The notes: generated from the letters alone by a model not told the origin. 18,180 bases of DNA from an uncultured Dyadobacter sp. (GCA_946481035.1 CAMLNK010000002.1:1-18180); one strand, 5' to 3'. Numbered from the stretch's first letter, positions 1 through 7,041 are shown. Numbers and translations are program-made.

Positions 1-989
1 GACCCGGCGAAGTTGGCGCCCGGGTTCGGTTTGGCTTCGAGGCTTACCTGCATGCTCTCGTCCATGTAATTACGGATGTAAATGCGCGAGATCTGACTGT
101 CTTTCCACTCATTCTGCCATTTCGCGACAAATCCATCCATATCGAAAGTGCCGTCCATGGGCTTGTAGGTATAATCTACCTTAATAGTCTTGTTGTATTG
201 CAGGCTTTCGTACAGCTTGTCGGTGTCGCCATTGTAAAGCACCTTTGCAAAGGGCGTGAGCAGTACGAAATTCACGATCAGGACCACGCCCGTGACGGCA
301 AATACCAACTGGAAGGGGAAACCGATTACGCCCAGCACGGTGTGCATATCGGTCCAGACCGTCTTCCATTTGCTCATCGGCCTGAAAAGGAAAAAGTTGG
401 ATTTGATCTTATCCCAATGCAGGAGCAGGCCGGTAATCAATGCAAAAAGGAATAGAAAGGCCACGATACCTGCCACCAGATAGCCAAACGGCGTGCCAAC
501 ATTAATGCCGACCTGATTGAGCTGCGCCAGGAAATGCAGGCGGTAAAGGAATTCGGCCATATCGTAGCTGTCCGAGTAATCCCCCGCCTTTTTATCCGCG
601 AAATGGTAACGGAAATAGGCTGAATCATCATCGTCCCTCCTCCCCTTCCTCCGTCTTCCTTCCTCCCTTTTAGCTTTGGGCTTCGGTTTGCTGATGGTCG
701 TGTCCTGGGAAGCCGTCATATCCACATAGCTACCCTGTCCCTGACGCAGCAGGTAGAAATTGAAGTTGCGGCCCCGGAGATTATAATGTTGCGAAAGCGA
801 ATCGAGCAGGTGGTTGTAAGGCGGATCGAACTGATGCCCGACTTCCGACCGGCCTTTTTGCCAGGCGGCGATATCGTCTTTGAAAAAAGAAAAAGACCCG
901 GCGAAAAATATCACATACAACACCGCGGCAATGACGATACCGCTGATGGTATGGGTGTGAAAATAGATGTTATACTTCCTAGGATCCAT
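1..989 (-). CDS. PepSY-associated TM helix protein (partial, 3' end outside window)
   Basis: The reading frame is open from the ATG at 989 to the left edge, giving about 329 residues with no stop, so the C-terminus lies outside the window. The N-terminus (MDPRKYNIYFHTHTISG) leads into a first membrane helix at about residues 15-35, followed by a periplasmic loop. A second helix at about 168-190 ends in HWDKIK, and a third follows WTDMHTVLGVIG. This is the signature of PepSY-TM (iron-regulated membrane) proteins, which are linked to siderophore uptake and are often suspected of ferric-siderophore reduction; that function is inferred from the family. The start overlaps the stop of the preceding DUF3649-like gene by 11 bp, indicating translational coupling in a three-gene operon. 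An unusual basic-then-acidic insertion (KREEGRRRKGRRDDDD) sits in the first periplasmic loop at about residues 107-122. Confidence 0.88.
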   Translation of the reverse strand, partial: MDPRKYNIYFHTHTISGIVIAAVLYVIFFAGSFSFFKDDIAAWQKGRSEVGHQFDPPYNHLLDSLSQHYNLRGRNFNFYLLRQGQGSYVDMTASQDTTISKPKPKAKREEGRRRKGRRDDDDSAYFRYHFADKKAGDYSDSYDMAEFLYRLHFLAQLNQVGINVGTPFGYLVAGIVAFLFLFALITGLLLHWDKIKSNFFLFRPMSKWKTVWTDMHTVLGVIGFPFQLVFAVTGVVLIVNFVLLTPFAKVLYNGDTDKLYESLQYNKTIKVDYTYKPMDGTFDMDGFVAKWQNEWKDSQISRIYIRNYMDESMQVSLEAKPNPGANFAG

Positions 990-1278
990 GGTTAAGGTTG
1001 AATTTCAGTAGATAAGGCAGTGCAAACACGACAGTCAGGAGGATATAGAGGCCCCACACCCGCCAGACGTTCGTGGCGATAAAGGCATAAAGCAGCAGGA
1101 AGGCCCAAAGGATGTAGCCCGTAAAACAGGCGGTGATAATCACATTTTCCTTGGGCAGGAAAGCCGCAAAAAACAAATGCAGGCTCATCATGACGGCATA
1201 TCCGCCGACACTTCCGGCGAGGATCTTGCTCAATCTTAGCCAGGGTGATTGGGTGAGATATTTCTTGTTGGCAGGCAT
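979..1278 (-). CDS. DUF3649-like small membrane protein (iron-uptake accessory)
   Basis: A 99-residue protein with three predicted membrane helices at about residues 20-40, 46-68 and 74-92. The segment FLPKENVIITACFTGYILW followed by WRVWGLY resembles DUF3649-type proteins that sit between DUF3325 and PepSY-TM genes in siderophore operons. The frame extends further upstream, but the start at 1278 (MPANKKYL) is preferred because it lies 8 bp after the stop of the upstream gene, whereas the longer form would overlap that gene deeply. The end overlaps the PepSY-TM start by 11 bp. The family name comes from pattern recognition and operon context. A role in iron transport is known only by association. 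Confidence 0.75.
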   Translation of the reverse strand: MPANKKYLTQSPWLRLSKILAGSVGGYAVMMSLHLFFAAFLPKENVIITACFTGYILWAFLLLYAFIATNVWRVWGLYILLTVVFALPYLLKFNLNHGS

Positions 1279-1286
1279 AAAAAAAA

Positions 1287-1619
1287 TCAGTTGATAGTAA
1301 GTTCGAGCGTCACTGCGCACAGGTAAAGAATCGCTATTCCCGCCGGGCCGAAGTAGCGGAACGGGAAAAACAGCACAGATACCGAGCCGGCCATCATCAG
1401 GATCACGACCGAAGCAAACAAGCCGCTCCCTACGCCGAGCAAACTGACACATAACCCGGTGGCAATCAGGAACAATGCACCCGCCACGCTACGGCTATGC
1501 AACGGGTTGGCGGCCAGGTAGGCCATTATCCCATTTTTATCGGGCCATGAAATGCGGGTCGATGTATTCATCCAGAACATGAACCCGAGAAGAAATAACA
1601 GACAAATAGTACTGAACAT
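1287..1619 (-). CDS. DUF3325 family small membrane protein
   Basis: A 110-residue, strongly hydrophobic protein with helices at about residues 3-16, 43-60, 63-80 and 88-106. The motif NPLHSRSVAGALFLIATG resembles the DUF3325 family, small inner-membrane proteins encoded with PepSY-TM and DUF3649 genes next to TonB-dependent siderophore receptors. It is the first gene of the minus-strand trio and lies about 100 nt downstream of a good Bacteroidota promoter at 1721-1754. No TonB receptor is present on the promoter side, so if one belongs to this operon it should lie beyond the left edge. Molecular function is unknown. Confidence 0.75.
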   Translation of the reverse strand: MFSTICLLFLLGFMFWMNTSTRISWPDKNGIMAYLAANPLHSRSVAGALFLIATGLCVSLLGVGSGLFASVVILMMAGSVSVLFFPFRYFGPAGIAILYLCAVTLELTIN

Positions 1620-1703
1620 AAGGCTTGTTCAAAGACGTACCCGGCGAAGGAATGCGTCTTAGGCTATTGATTATGAGAAATTTGGAGTATATTATTTGTA
1701 ATT

Positions 1704-1717
1704 AGTTTAAATAAACT
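1704..1717. promoter_or_regulatory. Candidate operator (6-2-6 palindrome) at the iron-operon start site
   Basis: AGTTTA-AA-TAAACT is a perfect inverted repeat with a 2-bp centre. It covers the predicted first transcribed bases, immediately downstream of the -7 element. Because the operon is of an iron-regulated type, a Fur-like repressor is the obvious candidate, but the sequence is not a classical Fur box and could arise by chance in this AT-rich stretch. Confidence 0.35.
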
Positions 1718-1720
1718 TCA

Positions 1721-1754
1721 CAAATATAGATCGAAACGCGGAAAATGGGTGCAA
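1721..1754 (-). promoter_or_regulatory. Promoter of the DUF3325-DUF3649-PepSY operon
   Basis: On the minus strand TATATTTG (1728-1721) matches the Bacteroidota -7 consensus TAnnTTTG exactly. TTG at 1754-1752 lies 23 bp upstream and can serve as the -33 element. The predicted transcript start is near 1718, about 100 nt before the first ATG. The match was read by eye. Confidence 0.55.
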
Positions 1755-1938
1755 AAAATTACGTGATCGCGAAAAAAAATGTACGCGGGGTTACATAACG
1801 TGAAAGATCAAATCAATCTCCACCTTTTGTGCAGCGTACGTTACTATCACCAGAATTATAGAAACCTATGATCTATGTTATTTTGAGAATACAATGGCGC
1901 GAAGGAATTTTGCAGCAGGAATTATCATAATTATCAAA

Positions 1939-2928
1939 ATGGAATACAGAACATTAGGAAGTACCGACCTGAAACTATCGGCAATCACTTATGGCGCATT
2001 TGCGATCGGGGGTACGATGTGGGGCGGGAATGAGAAGAAAGATTCGGTCGAAGCGATTCATGCTTCCCTGGATAATGGCGTTACTTCGCTGGACACGGCG
2101 CCGTTTTATGGTTTCGGGCTAAGTGAAGAGCTGATCGCCGAAGCGCTGAAAGGCAAAGACAGGACGAAAGTGCAGATCCTTACCAAATTCGGGCTCGTCT
2201 GGGACGGCAGCAACGGCGGAAAGGGAGCACATTTCTTTGATATCGAGGACAACGGCCGGAATCTTTCGGTTTACAAGTATTCTTCGAAGGCCAATATCAT
2301 TAAGGAAGTGGAAGAAAGCCTCAAAAGGTTGAATACCGACTACATCGATCTGTTGCAGCAGCATTGGCCGGACATTACCACGCCGATCGACGAGACGATG
2401 GAAGCTATGGAAACGCTCATCCGGCAGGGGAAGATCCGTGCCGCGGGAGTATCAAACCATACCCTGGAATTGCTGAAAGAAGCCTCCAAAACGTTCGTTC
2501 CGGCCTCCGACCAGGTAGCGTACAGCATGCTGAACCGCGCAATCGAAGCCGACCTGGTCCCGTACACGGTCCACAACAACATCGGGATCGTCGTTTACAG
2601 TCCTATGGAAAGAGGTCTGCTGTCGGGCAAGTATTTTCAAAACGAGACTCTGAAAAGCGACGACCATCGCAATGGCTATTTCGGCCAGTTCGATCTTGAA
2701 AAGGTAAAAACATTGCTAAAAAACCTTGCGCCTCTCGCCGCGGAAAAGAACGCGACGCTCTCGCAACTGGTATTGCGCTGGACAACGCTTCAAAAAGGCA
2801 TCACGGTGGTGCTCGCAGGCGCGCGCAATGCGGAACAGGCCATTTCCAATGCGCAGGCGATCGATATAGCGCTTTCGGTGGAGGAGTTGCAGGCGATTGA
2901 TAGCTATTTGGTTGATTTTAAGCTGTAA
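1939..2928 (+). CDS. Aldo/keto reductase
   Basis: A 329-residue cytoplasmic NAD(P)H-dependent oxidoreductase with a TIM-barrel fold. The catalytic tetrad is visible as Asp52 (SLDTAPFYG), Tyr57, Lys83 (LTKFG) and His142 (LLQQHWPD). The cofactor-binding end is seen in VVLAGARNAEQAISN near the C-terminus. The family reduces aldehydes and ketones; the substrate cannot be told from sequence. The ATG at 1939 (MEYRTLGSTDLKLS) is chosen because it matches the usual family N-terminus; an upstream in-frame ATG at 1894 would add an unlikely Ile-rich leader. The gene stands alone on the plus strand. Its last codons (AAG CTG TAA) form part of the heptamer repeat array that follows, so the array has grown into the reading frame or seeded there. 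Confidence 0.93.
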   Translation: MEYRTLGSTDLKLSAITYGAFAIGGTMWGGNEKKDSVEAIHASLDNGVTSLDTAPFYGFGLSEELIAEALKGKDRTKVQILTKFGLVWDGSNGGKGAHFFDIEDNGRNLSVYKYSSKANIIKEVEESLKRLNTDYIDLLQQHWPDITTPIDETMEAMETLIRQGKIRAAGVSNHTLELLKEASKTFVPASDQVAYSMLNRAIEADLVPYTVHNNIGIVVYSPMERGLLSGKYFQNETLKSDDHRNGYFGQFDLEKVKTLLKNLAPLAAEKNATLSQLVLRWTTLQKGITVVLAGARNAEQAISNAQAIDIALSVEELQAIDSYLVDFKL

Positions 2929-3016
2929 GCTATAAGCTGTAAGCTGTAAGCTATAAGCTATATGCCGTAAGCCGTAAGCTGTAAGCCGTAAGCTTAATGC
3001 TTATAGCTTACGGCTT
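2919..3016. repeat. Heptamer tandem-repeat array TAAGCNN with terminal hairpin
   Basis: Eleven consecutive 7-bp units occupy 2919-2995: ten of the form TAAGC followed by TG, TA, CG or TT, and one TATGCCG. Inverted copies follow (minus-strand units TAAGCTA and TAAGC). The junction makes a perfect 12-bp stem (2983-2994 with 3005-3016, AAGCCGTAAGCT) and a 10-nt loop. The array starts within the last two sense codons of the aldo/keto reductase and ends 12 bp before the stop of the convergent DUF4256 gene. The hairpin next to TTTT could stop transcription from either side. Similar heptamer arrays (STRRs) are known from cyanobacteria; any relation is by analogy only. Confidence 0.85.
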
Positions 3017-3018
3017 TT
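2983..3018. terminator. Possible bidirectional terminator hairpin between convergent genes
   Basis: The 12-bp perfect stem with a 10-nt loop is followed on the plus strand by TTTT at 3015-3018, partly inside the stem. It lies between the aldo/keto reductase and DUF4256 stop codons. The T-run is short, so this is a weak intrinsic terminator at best. Confidence 0.4.
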
Positions 3019-3028
3019 AGCATCCTCA

Positions 3029-3595
3029 TCAAACCCGCAAAGTGCCGCGGAAACCTCTGGCTGCGTAATACGATTCGGCGCCATTGTGATAGTAGAAGAC
3101 CGTATCATACCGGCGGTCGCAGAAGACAGCGCCGCCCAATTTCCGGATATCGGCAGGTGTTTTGATCCAGCTCGATGTTTTGAGGTCGAATTTGCCGAGC
3201 GTTTGCAAGTGGCGGTATTCTTCTTCGTCAAGGATTTCGATGCCCATTTCGGCGGCGATATCTAATGCGGTGTTTTCCGGCTTGTGTTCCTTTCTGAAAT
3301 TCCAGGCGTCGCGATCGTAGCAGAGGCTCCGCCGGCCTTTGGGGCTTTCGGCCACGCAGTCGCAGAAAATATATTCGCCGGTCTTTTTGTCGACACCGAT
3401 CACATCCGGTTCGCCGCCAGTCAGCTCCATTTGGTCGAGCGACCACAATTTTTCACTTTTTGCATTCAGCCTGGCCTCCACATCGGCCCATTTTATGCCT
3501 TCATGACGGTTTTTGTGTTTTTCAAAACGTGCTTTCAGTGTTTTAAACAATTCGTCGCGACCTTCCGCCGACAGTTCTCTTTTATCAATGGCCAT
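3029..3595 (-). CDS. DUF4256 domain-containing protein
   Basis: A 188-residue soluble protein recognised as DUF4256 by its conserved stretches: SLDQMELTGGEPDVIG (about residues 52-67), CDCVAESPKGRRSLCYDRDA (about 78-97), LDEEEYRHLQTLGKFD, SSWIKTPADIRKLGGAVFCD and YDTVFYYHNGAESYYAARGFRG. The family spans essentially the whole protein and has no assigned biochemical function. The start at 3595 (MAIDKREL) fits the usual length. It follows the YdeI/DUF1801 gene by 36 bp with no clear promoter between them, so it is probably the last gene of the ArsR-headed operon. It ends 12 bp from the heptamer array. Confidence 0.85.
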   Translation of the reverse strand: MAIDKRELSAEGRDELFKTLKARFEKHKNRHEGIKWADVEARLNAKSEKLWSLDQMELTGGEPDVIGVDKKTGEYIFCDCVAESPKGRRSLCYDRDAWNFRKEHKPENTALDIAAEMGIEILDEEEYRHLQTLGKFDLKTSSWIKTPADIRKLGGAVFCDRRYDTVFYYHNGAESYYAARGFRGTLRV

Positions 3596-3631
3596 AGTAT
3601 TTTTTACTTTTAAATGAATTCACTAAAAACG

Positions 3632-4204
3632 TTAGTCGTTCAAACCTTTGCCATTCAGGATGCGCTCGATGTTTTTTTCGATGCGGAGCTGGCGGGTTTG
3701 GGATTGCTTGGAAGCAGTAAAATAGATAATATAAGCGCGCTGCCTTCCGGGCGTTAATGCATCGAAAGCCTTTTTCAATGCGGGAATTTCATCGAATGTG
3801 TTCAGTAATTCAGCGGGGGCAGGCAGCGATTTATCGACCTCCACCTTCAAACCCGATTGCTCTGCCTGAATGGCTTCGCGGATGTAAGCTTTAAGGACAG
3901 GCTCCAATGCAATGACGTCCTCGGCCGTTTCAAAACGGATCTGCCGGCCCACTTTCGTGTTTTCCCCGGTTTTGATCAGCACATTTTCCGGATCGCTCAG
4001 CAGATAACCTTTCATAAACAGCAGCGCACAATAGGCTTTGAAACCCTGAATGACCACAATATTGGTACCTTCAAACGAATAGCAAGGCTTTCCCCATTTG
4101 AACTCCTCCGTCAAACCGCAGTCCAGCGCGATCGTTCTCAACTGTTCTATCACTTCCCGCCATTGCCTGGCCTGAACCACATACGCATCGACTTTGGTAT
4201 TCAT
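3632..4204 (-). CDS. YdeI/OmpD-associated (DUF1801) family protein
   Basis: A 190-residue soluble protein. It carries a DUF1801-type domain (LRTIALDCGLTEEFKWGKPC, then ALLFMKGYLLSD, at about residues 22-80) and the C-terminal YdeI-like segment (IPALKKAFDALTPGRQRAYI, about 135-155) ending with KNIERILNGKGLND. These are typical of YdeI family proteins, whose function is poorly defined. The start MNTKVDAY at 4204 is chosen to match the usual family N-terminus. An in-frame ATG at 4216 directly abuts the stop of the DoxX gene and would add MYVT. It is the fourth gene of the operon. Confidence 0.82.
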   Translation of the reverse strand: MNTKVDAYVVQARQWREVIEQLRTIALDCGLTEEFKWGKPCYSFEGTNIVVIQGFKAYCALLFMKGYLLSDPENVLIKTGENTKVGRQIRFETAEDVIALEPVLKAYIREAIQAEQSGLKVEVDKSLPAPAELLNTFDEIPALKKAFDALTPGRQRAYIIYFTASKQSQTRQLRIEKNIERILNGKGLND

Positions 4205-4216
4205 GGTAACGTACAT

Positions 4217-4600
4217 TTAGATTTGAACAGGAATCAGTTTTCTGCTGGCCGGCCGGAAATACCAGGATATCACCGTCAATACGAGCAGCAAAAGCGGCGG
4301 CGCCACCTCGCCGATCGGGTCGCCGAGCGCCATGTGCGAAACGATCGCGCCGGTCATGCAAAAGAAAAACCCGGCATACGCCCACTCTTTCAGAAGCGGG
4401 AAATTAGGAATAAGTACTGCCACCACACCGAGAATTTTCCAGGCACCGATCATTGTCAGCAGGTATTCGGGGTAACCCAGGTGCGCAAACATATCCACTT
4501 CTTCCTTCACTTTCAGGAGCTGCACAATGCCGGTCGACGTCACTCCGAGGGCAAGCCAGGCGGTAAAAATCCAGTAAATAATTCTGTTTCTCTTTTCCAT
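4217..4600 (-). CDS. DoxX-like family membrane protein
   Basis: A 127-residue inner-membrane protein with four predicted helices at about residues 8-26, 47-66, 72-90 and 98-115. The motifs VDMFAHLGYPEYLLTMIGAWKILGV and NFPLLKEWAYAGFFF.. are typical of the short DoxX-like (DoxX_2) proteins found beside ArsR and AHSA1 genes in Bacteroidota. It starts 6 bp after the SRPBCC gene and its stop touches the region of the next gene, so it is co-transcribed. Its biochemical role is not established. Confidence 0.82.
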   Translation of the reverse strand: MEKRNRIIYWIFTAWLALGVTSTGIVQLLKVKEEVDMFAHLGYPEYLLTMIGAWKILGVVAVLIPNFPLLKEWAYAGFFFCMTGAIVSHMALGDPIGEVAPPLLLLVLTVISWYFRPASRKLIPVQI

Positions 4601-4606
4601 GGTGGT

Positions 4607-5074
4607 TTATATTAATTGTTTGACAAATTTCTCCAACCGGTTGTGTGCCATATTGATGCCTGCGGCAAATGGCAGTTTCAGCATTTCCGCCCGATCCGCG
4701 GGCGATTTGTAAACGATCTGCATTGTAAGCTTGCTGGTTTCGTCGGTAAGCCTTTCGAACACGAGAAATTCCAGCTGCACCGGAAACGGCGTATTCTCCA
4801 TTTGAAACGTCCGCGTGATCTTCTGCTCCGGCACAAACTCATGGATAACCCCGTTGGTCCTGAGCACCACATTGCCCTGCGGGTCCGACGTCTCGAATGC
4901 CCAGCTACCGTGGGGTTTGCTTTCGAGTTTCAGCACTTTGGTACCCATCCATTGCTCCACGATCTCGGGCTCCACGTACGCCCGGAAGAGCAGGTCCAGC
5001 GGCAGGTCAAACTCCCGCGTGATCACCAGGTCCTGTCGGCCGTCTTCCGCATTGATTTTGGTTTTCCGTTCCAT
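4607..5074 (-). CDS. SRPBCC / AHSA1 (activator of Hsp90 ATPase-like) domain protein
   Basis: A 155-residue single-domain START-like (Bet v 1 fold) protein. Residues 16-45 (ITREFDLPLDLLFRAY, then EPEIVEQWMG) form the characteristic opening of the AHSA1/PF08327 family. It continues with SWAFETSDPQGNVV and NGVIHEFVPEQKITRTF. Such proteins bind hydrophobic ligands, but the ligand is not predictable. It is preceded by ArsR with a gap of only 3 bp, a very common arrangement in which the repressor controls the SRPBCC gene. The end (FVKQLI) precedes DoxX by 6 bp. Confidence 0.88.
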   Translation of the reverse strand: MERKTKINAEDGRQDLVITREFDLPLDLLFRAYVEPEIVEQWMGTKVLKLESKPHGSWAFETSDPQGNVVLRTNGVIHEFVPEQKITRTFQMENTPFPVQLEFLVFERLTDETSKLTMQIVYKSPADRAEMLKLPFAAGINMAHNRLEKFVKQLI

Positions 5075-5077
5075 GGT

Positions 5078-5401
5078 CTATTTTTTCGATTGATAGTTTT
5101 TCATAATGGATTCCAGCTTGTTGAACCGGTCATCCCACATTTGCCGGAAAGGCTCGATGAAGTCGGCGATCTCTTTCATTTTGTTGGGATTTAAGTGATA
5201 ATAAATTTCCCGGCCGGTCTGCTCCTGTTTCAGCAACTCGCATTCGGTGAGTATTTGCAGGTGTTTGGAAACCGTAGGCCTGGCCGTGTCGAAGTTCGAG
5301 GCGATCGCCCCCGCCGTCAGGGATTGCGACGCCAGTAGTAGCAATATGGCCCTTCTGGTGGGGTCTGCTATGGCTTGAAATACATCTCGTCTCAGGTTCA
5401 T
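5078..5401 (-). CDS. ArsR-family winged-helix transcriptional repressor
   Basis: A 107-residue protein with a winged helix-turn-helix. [20 protein letters not shown] opens the fold, [20 protein letters not shown] then [11 protein letters not shown] contains the recognition helix (about residues 28-60), and [10 protein letters not shown] forms the wing. No paired cysteine metal site (the ELCVCDL-type motif) is present, so it is unlikely to be a classical metal sensor. It belongs to the subgroup that pairs with SRPBCC/AHSA1 genes. It is the first gene of the five-gene operon and probably represses it through two palindromes that start 3 bp upstream of its ATG. Confidence 0.9.
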   Translation of the reverse strand: MNLRRDVFQAIADPTRRAILLLLASQSLTAGAIASNFDTARPTVSKHLQILTECELLKQEQTGREIYYHLNPNKMKEIADFIEPFRQMWDDRFNKLESIMKNYQSKK

Positions 5402-5404
5402 TGC

Positions 5405-5446
5405 GTAGTTATTTGGCTACGAATTTATATGTAGTCATTTAACTAC
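5405..5446. promoter_or_regulatory. Two tandem ArsR operators
   Basis: Two 16-bp sites share the pattern GTAGTNATTTNNCTAC, each an imperfect palindrome GTAG-N8-CTAC. They lie at 5405-5420 (GTAGTTATTTGGCTAC) and 5431-5446 (GTAGTCATTTAACTAC), 26 bp start to start. Together they also form a larger inverted repeat with TGCGTAGTTA at 5402/5403-5411 and TAACTACGCA at 5440-5449. They sit immediately upstream of arsR where its promoter must be, which fits autorepression. Confidence 0.7.
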
Positions 5447-5553
5447 GCAAATTTTTTAGGATTTTTTTTTGAAAAAAAAGTGGATAAATGGCTTTTTGTG
5501 AGCGTATTGGGCGTTTATTACTGCCGCCTGTGCGGAGAGGGTTACCCTAATGA

Positions 5554-7041
5554 TCACTTTTTAAAATACCGGTCCTGGGTGTATTTAGGCTGGTTCTTGT
5601 CCATGGTGCGCTCGAATTTTTCCGGCTCGTATTTCAATGGCAGGATCGTTTTCGCCGTGTAGGCAACGGTATCACCGGTTTGCTGCTGCCACTGGATCAG
5701 GAGTTTTTTCAAACTCTCTTCTTTTTGGCGGTATTCTGCCTTTCCCGACAGGTTTTCCAGCTCCAACGGATCTTTTTTGAGGTTGAAAAGCTGGGTATAG
5801 TCACGGTTCGGGTAGCGGATCAGCTTCCACTCGTCGTCCCGCACGGCCCGTATCAGATTCCGGTAAGCTGTAAAACTGCTCTCCCGGACGCTTTTTGCTT
5901 TCCCACTAATTACTTCCGAAAGGCTTTTGCCATCCACTGCGTCGGGTTTGGGAAGCCCAGCCGCAGAAGCCAGCGTCGGGAAAATGTCGTAGAGATACAC
6001 GAGCGCATTGGATACCTGGTTTTGGGGAATACCCGGCCCGGTGATGATAAAAGGTACTTTCATGCTATGCTCGTACAGGCTTTGCTTGCCCAGCAATCCA
6101 TGGCTGCCCACCGCCAACCCATTGTCGGCGGCATAAACGATGATCGTATTCTCATAAAGCCCCTTGTCTTTCAACGACTGAATAATGTCGCCCACGCGGG
6201 CATCCAGGTGCGTAATCAACCCGTAATAGTCTGATAACGTCGCCTGGACAATTTCCTTCGTTCGCGGCCAGGGAGCCAGGTTTTCGTCCCTTACCTGTGC
6301 CTCACCGTAGTCGAACGGATGCACAGGCATGAAGTTTCCAGGCAGCGGAATGTCCTTTTCGGGGTATTTGCCGATATAATCCTCGCGGGGCGAGCGCGGG
6401 TCGTGCGGGGCTGTATAGGCTATGTAGCAGAAGAACGGATTCGCCTTTTTGCCTTTCGCATATTCGTCGAGGTAAGAAAGCGCCGCGTCCGTGAAAATAT
6501 CGGTAGAGAAACCCTTCGTCACAGGTTCGCCGAGTTTACCATTGTTCAAATCTCGTACAGGCACCTGATAATGGTCGCTCATGCCGCCGAGCATAATCGC
6601 TTTCCCCTTTTGGAAGGATGCTTCGAAGGTCTTTGCGCCATTATGCCATTTGCCCGTCCCGAAAGTTTCATAGCCGTTTTCGGCGAAATGCTGCGGCATG
6701 GTATGAACGCCGTCCAGGACGTCGTAAACGTGAAAAAGGCTTTTGCCACTCATGAGCATCGCCCGGCTGGGCGCGCAAATGGCCCCGTGATGCCCGCCCA
6801 TCACGTAACAGTTCGCAAACCGTGTCCCCGACTTCGCCAACTGATCGATATTAGGCGTTTTCACCACCGGGTTGCCGGCTATCCCCAGGGCATCGGCGCG
6901 CTGGTCATCGGCGAAGATGAAAAGGATGTTGGGCTTTGCGGCGGGCTTAGGTGCCGAGCGCTTTTCGGGAAGGTATTGGAAAAAGAATGGTGCGGCCAGT
7001 AAAACAGCCCACAGCCGGCGCAAACTTGTAAAACTTTTCAA
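5554..7041 (-). CDS. Secreted/periplasmic sulfatase (FGly-type)
   Basis: A 495-residue formylglycine sulfatase that hydrolyses sulfate esters. The N-terminus is basic then hydrophobic (about residues 9-24), consistent with export. Metal ligands are visible as Asp45-Asp46 (FADDQRAD) and Asp306-Asn307 (AADNG). The modified cysteine is Cys89 in CAPSR, followed by the usual MSGK. Further active-site residues are Lys131 and His133 (GTGKWHN), His213 (APHDPR) and Lys319. The Cys-type core needs a maturase, which is not in this window. There is no ATG at the N-terminus: the best start is TTG at 7041, 21 bp after the CAP gene's stop and in the same frame. With the neighbouring pectinesterase this suggests plant or algal glycan use; the substrate is unknown. 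Confidence 0.9.
   Translation of the reverse strand: MKSFTSLRRLWAVLLAAPFFFQYLPEKRSAPKPAAKPNILFIFADDQRADALGIAGNPVVKTPNIDQLAKSGTRFANCYVMGGHHGAICAPSRAMLMSGKSLFHVYDVLDGVHTMPQHFAENGYETFGTGKWHNGAKTFEASFQKGKAIMLGGMSDHYQVPVRDLNNGKLGEPVTKGFSTDIFTDAALSYLDEYAKGKKANPFFCYIAYTAPHDPRSPREDYIGKYPEKDIPLPGNFMPVHPFDYGEAQVRDENLAPWPRTKEIVQATLSDYYGLITHLDARVGDIIQSLKDKGLYENTIIVYAADNGLAVGSHGLLGKQSLYEHSMKVPFIITGPGIPQNQVSNALVYLYDIFPTLASAAGLPKPDAVDGKSLSEVISGKAKSVRESSFTAYRNLIRAVRDDEWKLIRYPNRDYTQLFNLKKDPLELENLSGKAEYRQKEESLKKLLIQWQQQTGDTVAYTAKTILPLKYEPEKFERTMDKNQPKYTQDRYFKK

Larger units (their letters stand above)
1620..1938. other. Divergent intergenic region
   Basis: A 319-bp gap between the minus-strand iron operon and the aldo/keto reductase. 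It holds the promoter and palindrome at 1704-1754. On the reductase side I see no convincing TAnnTTTG match; the stretch TTATTTTG near 1878 is one base short of the normal spacing. A direct repeat of ATTATCA occurs just before the reductase ATG. No convincing gene or RNA is visible here. Confidence 0.5.

Noticed and set aside
1279..1452. Longer N-terminus of the DUF3649-like protein
   Set aside because: It would overlap the DUF3325 gene by over 160 bp and adds an Arg-rich stretch unlike a membrane protein.
1745..1845. GTACGC and GCGTAC about 50 bp apart upstream of the aldo/keto reductase
   Set aside because: Six-base arms at that distance are expected by chance and have no promoter context.
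1894..1938. Upstream ATG giving a longer aldo/keto reductase
   Set aside because: The added residues are low-complexity (poly-Ile) and do not match the family N-terminus, which begins at 1939.
2919..2995. Heptamer array considered as a CRISPR
   Set aside because: The units are 7 bp and directly contiguous, without spacers; no cas genes are present.
3857..4615. Long plus-strand open frame (252 aa) opposite the YdeI and DoxX genes
   Set aside because: Its product is rich in His, Arg and Gln with no recognisable motif and is antisense to two clearly coding genes; it is a shadow frame.
5462..5479. T9-G-A8 run between the sulfatase and arsR, considered as a terminator
   Set aside because: The potential stem is purely A-T with a one-base loop, so it would not form a stable intrinsic terminator. 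It may instead act as an AT-rich upstream element for the arsR promoter.
6319..7002. Plus-strand open frame (227 aa) opposite the sulfatase
   Set aside because: Fully antisense to conserved sulfatase motifs, with no family resemblance.
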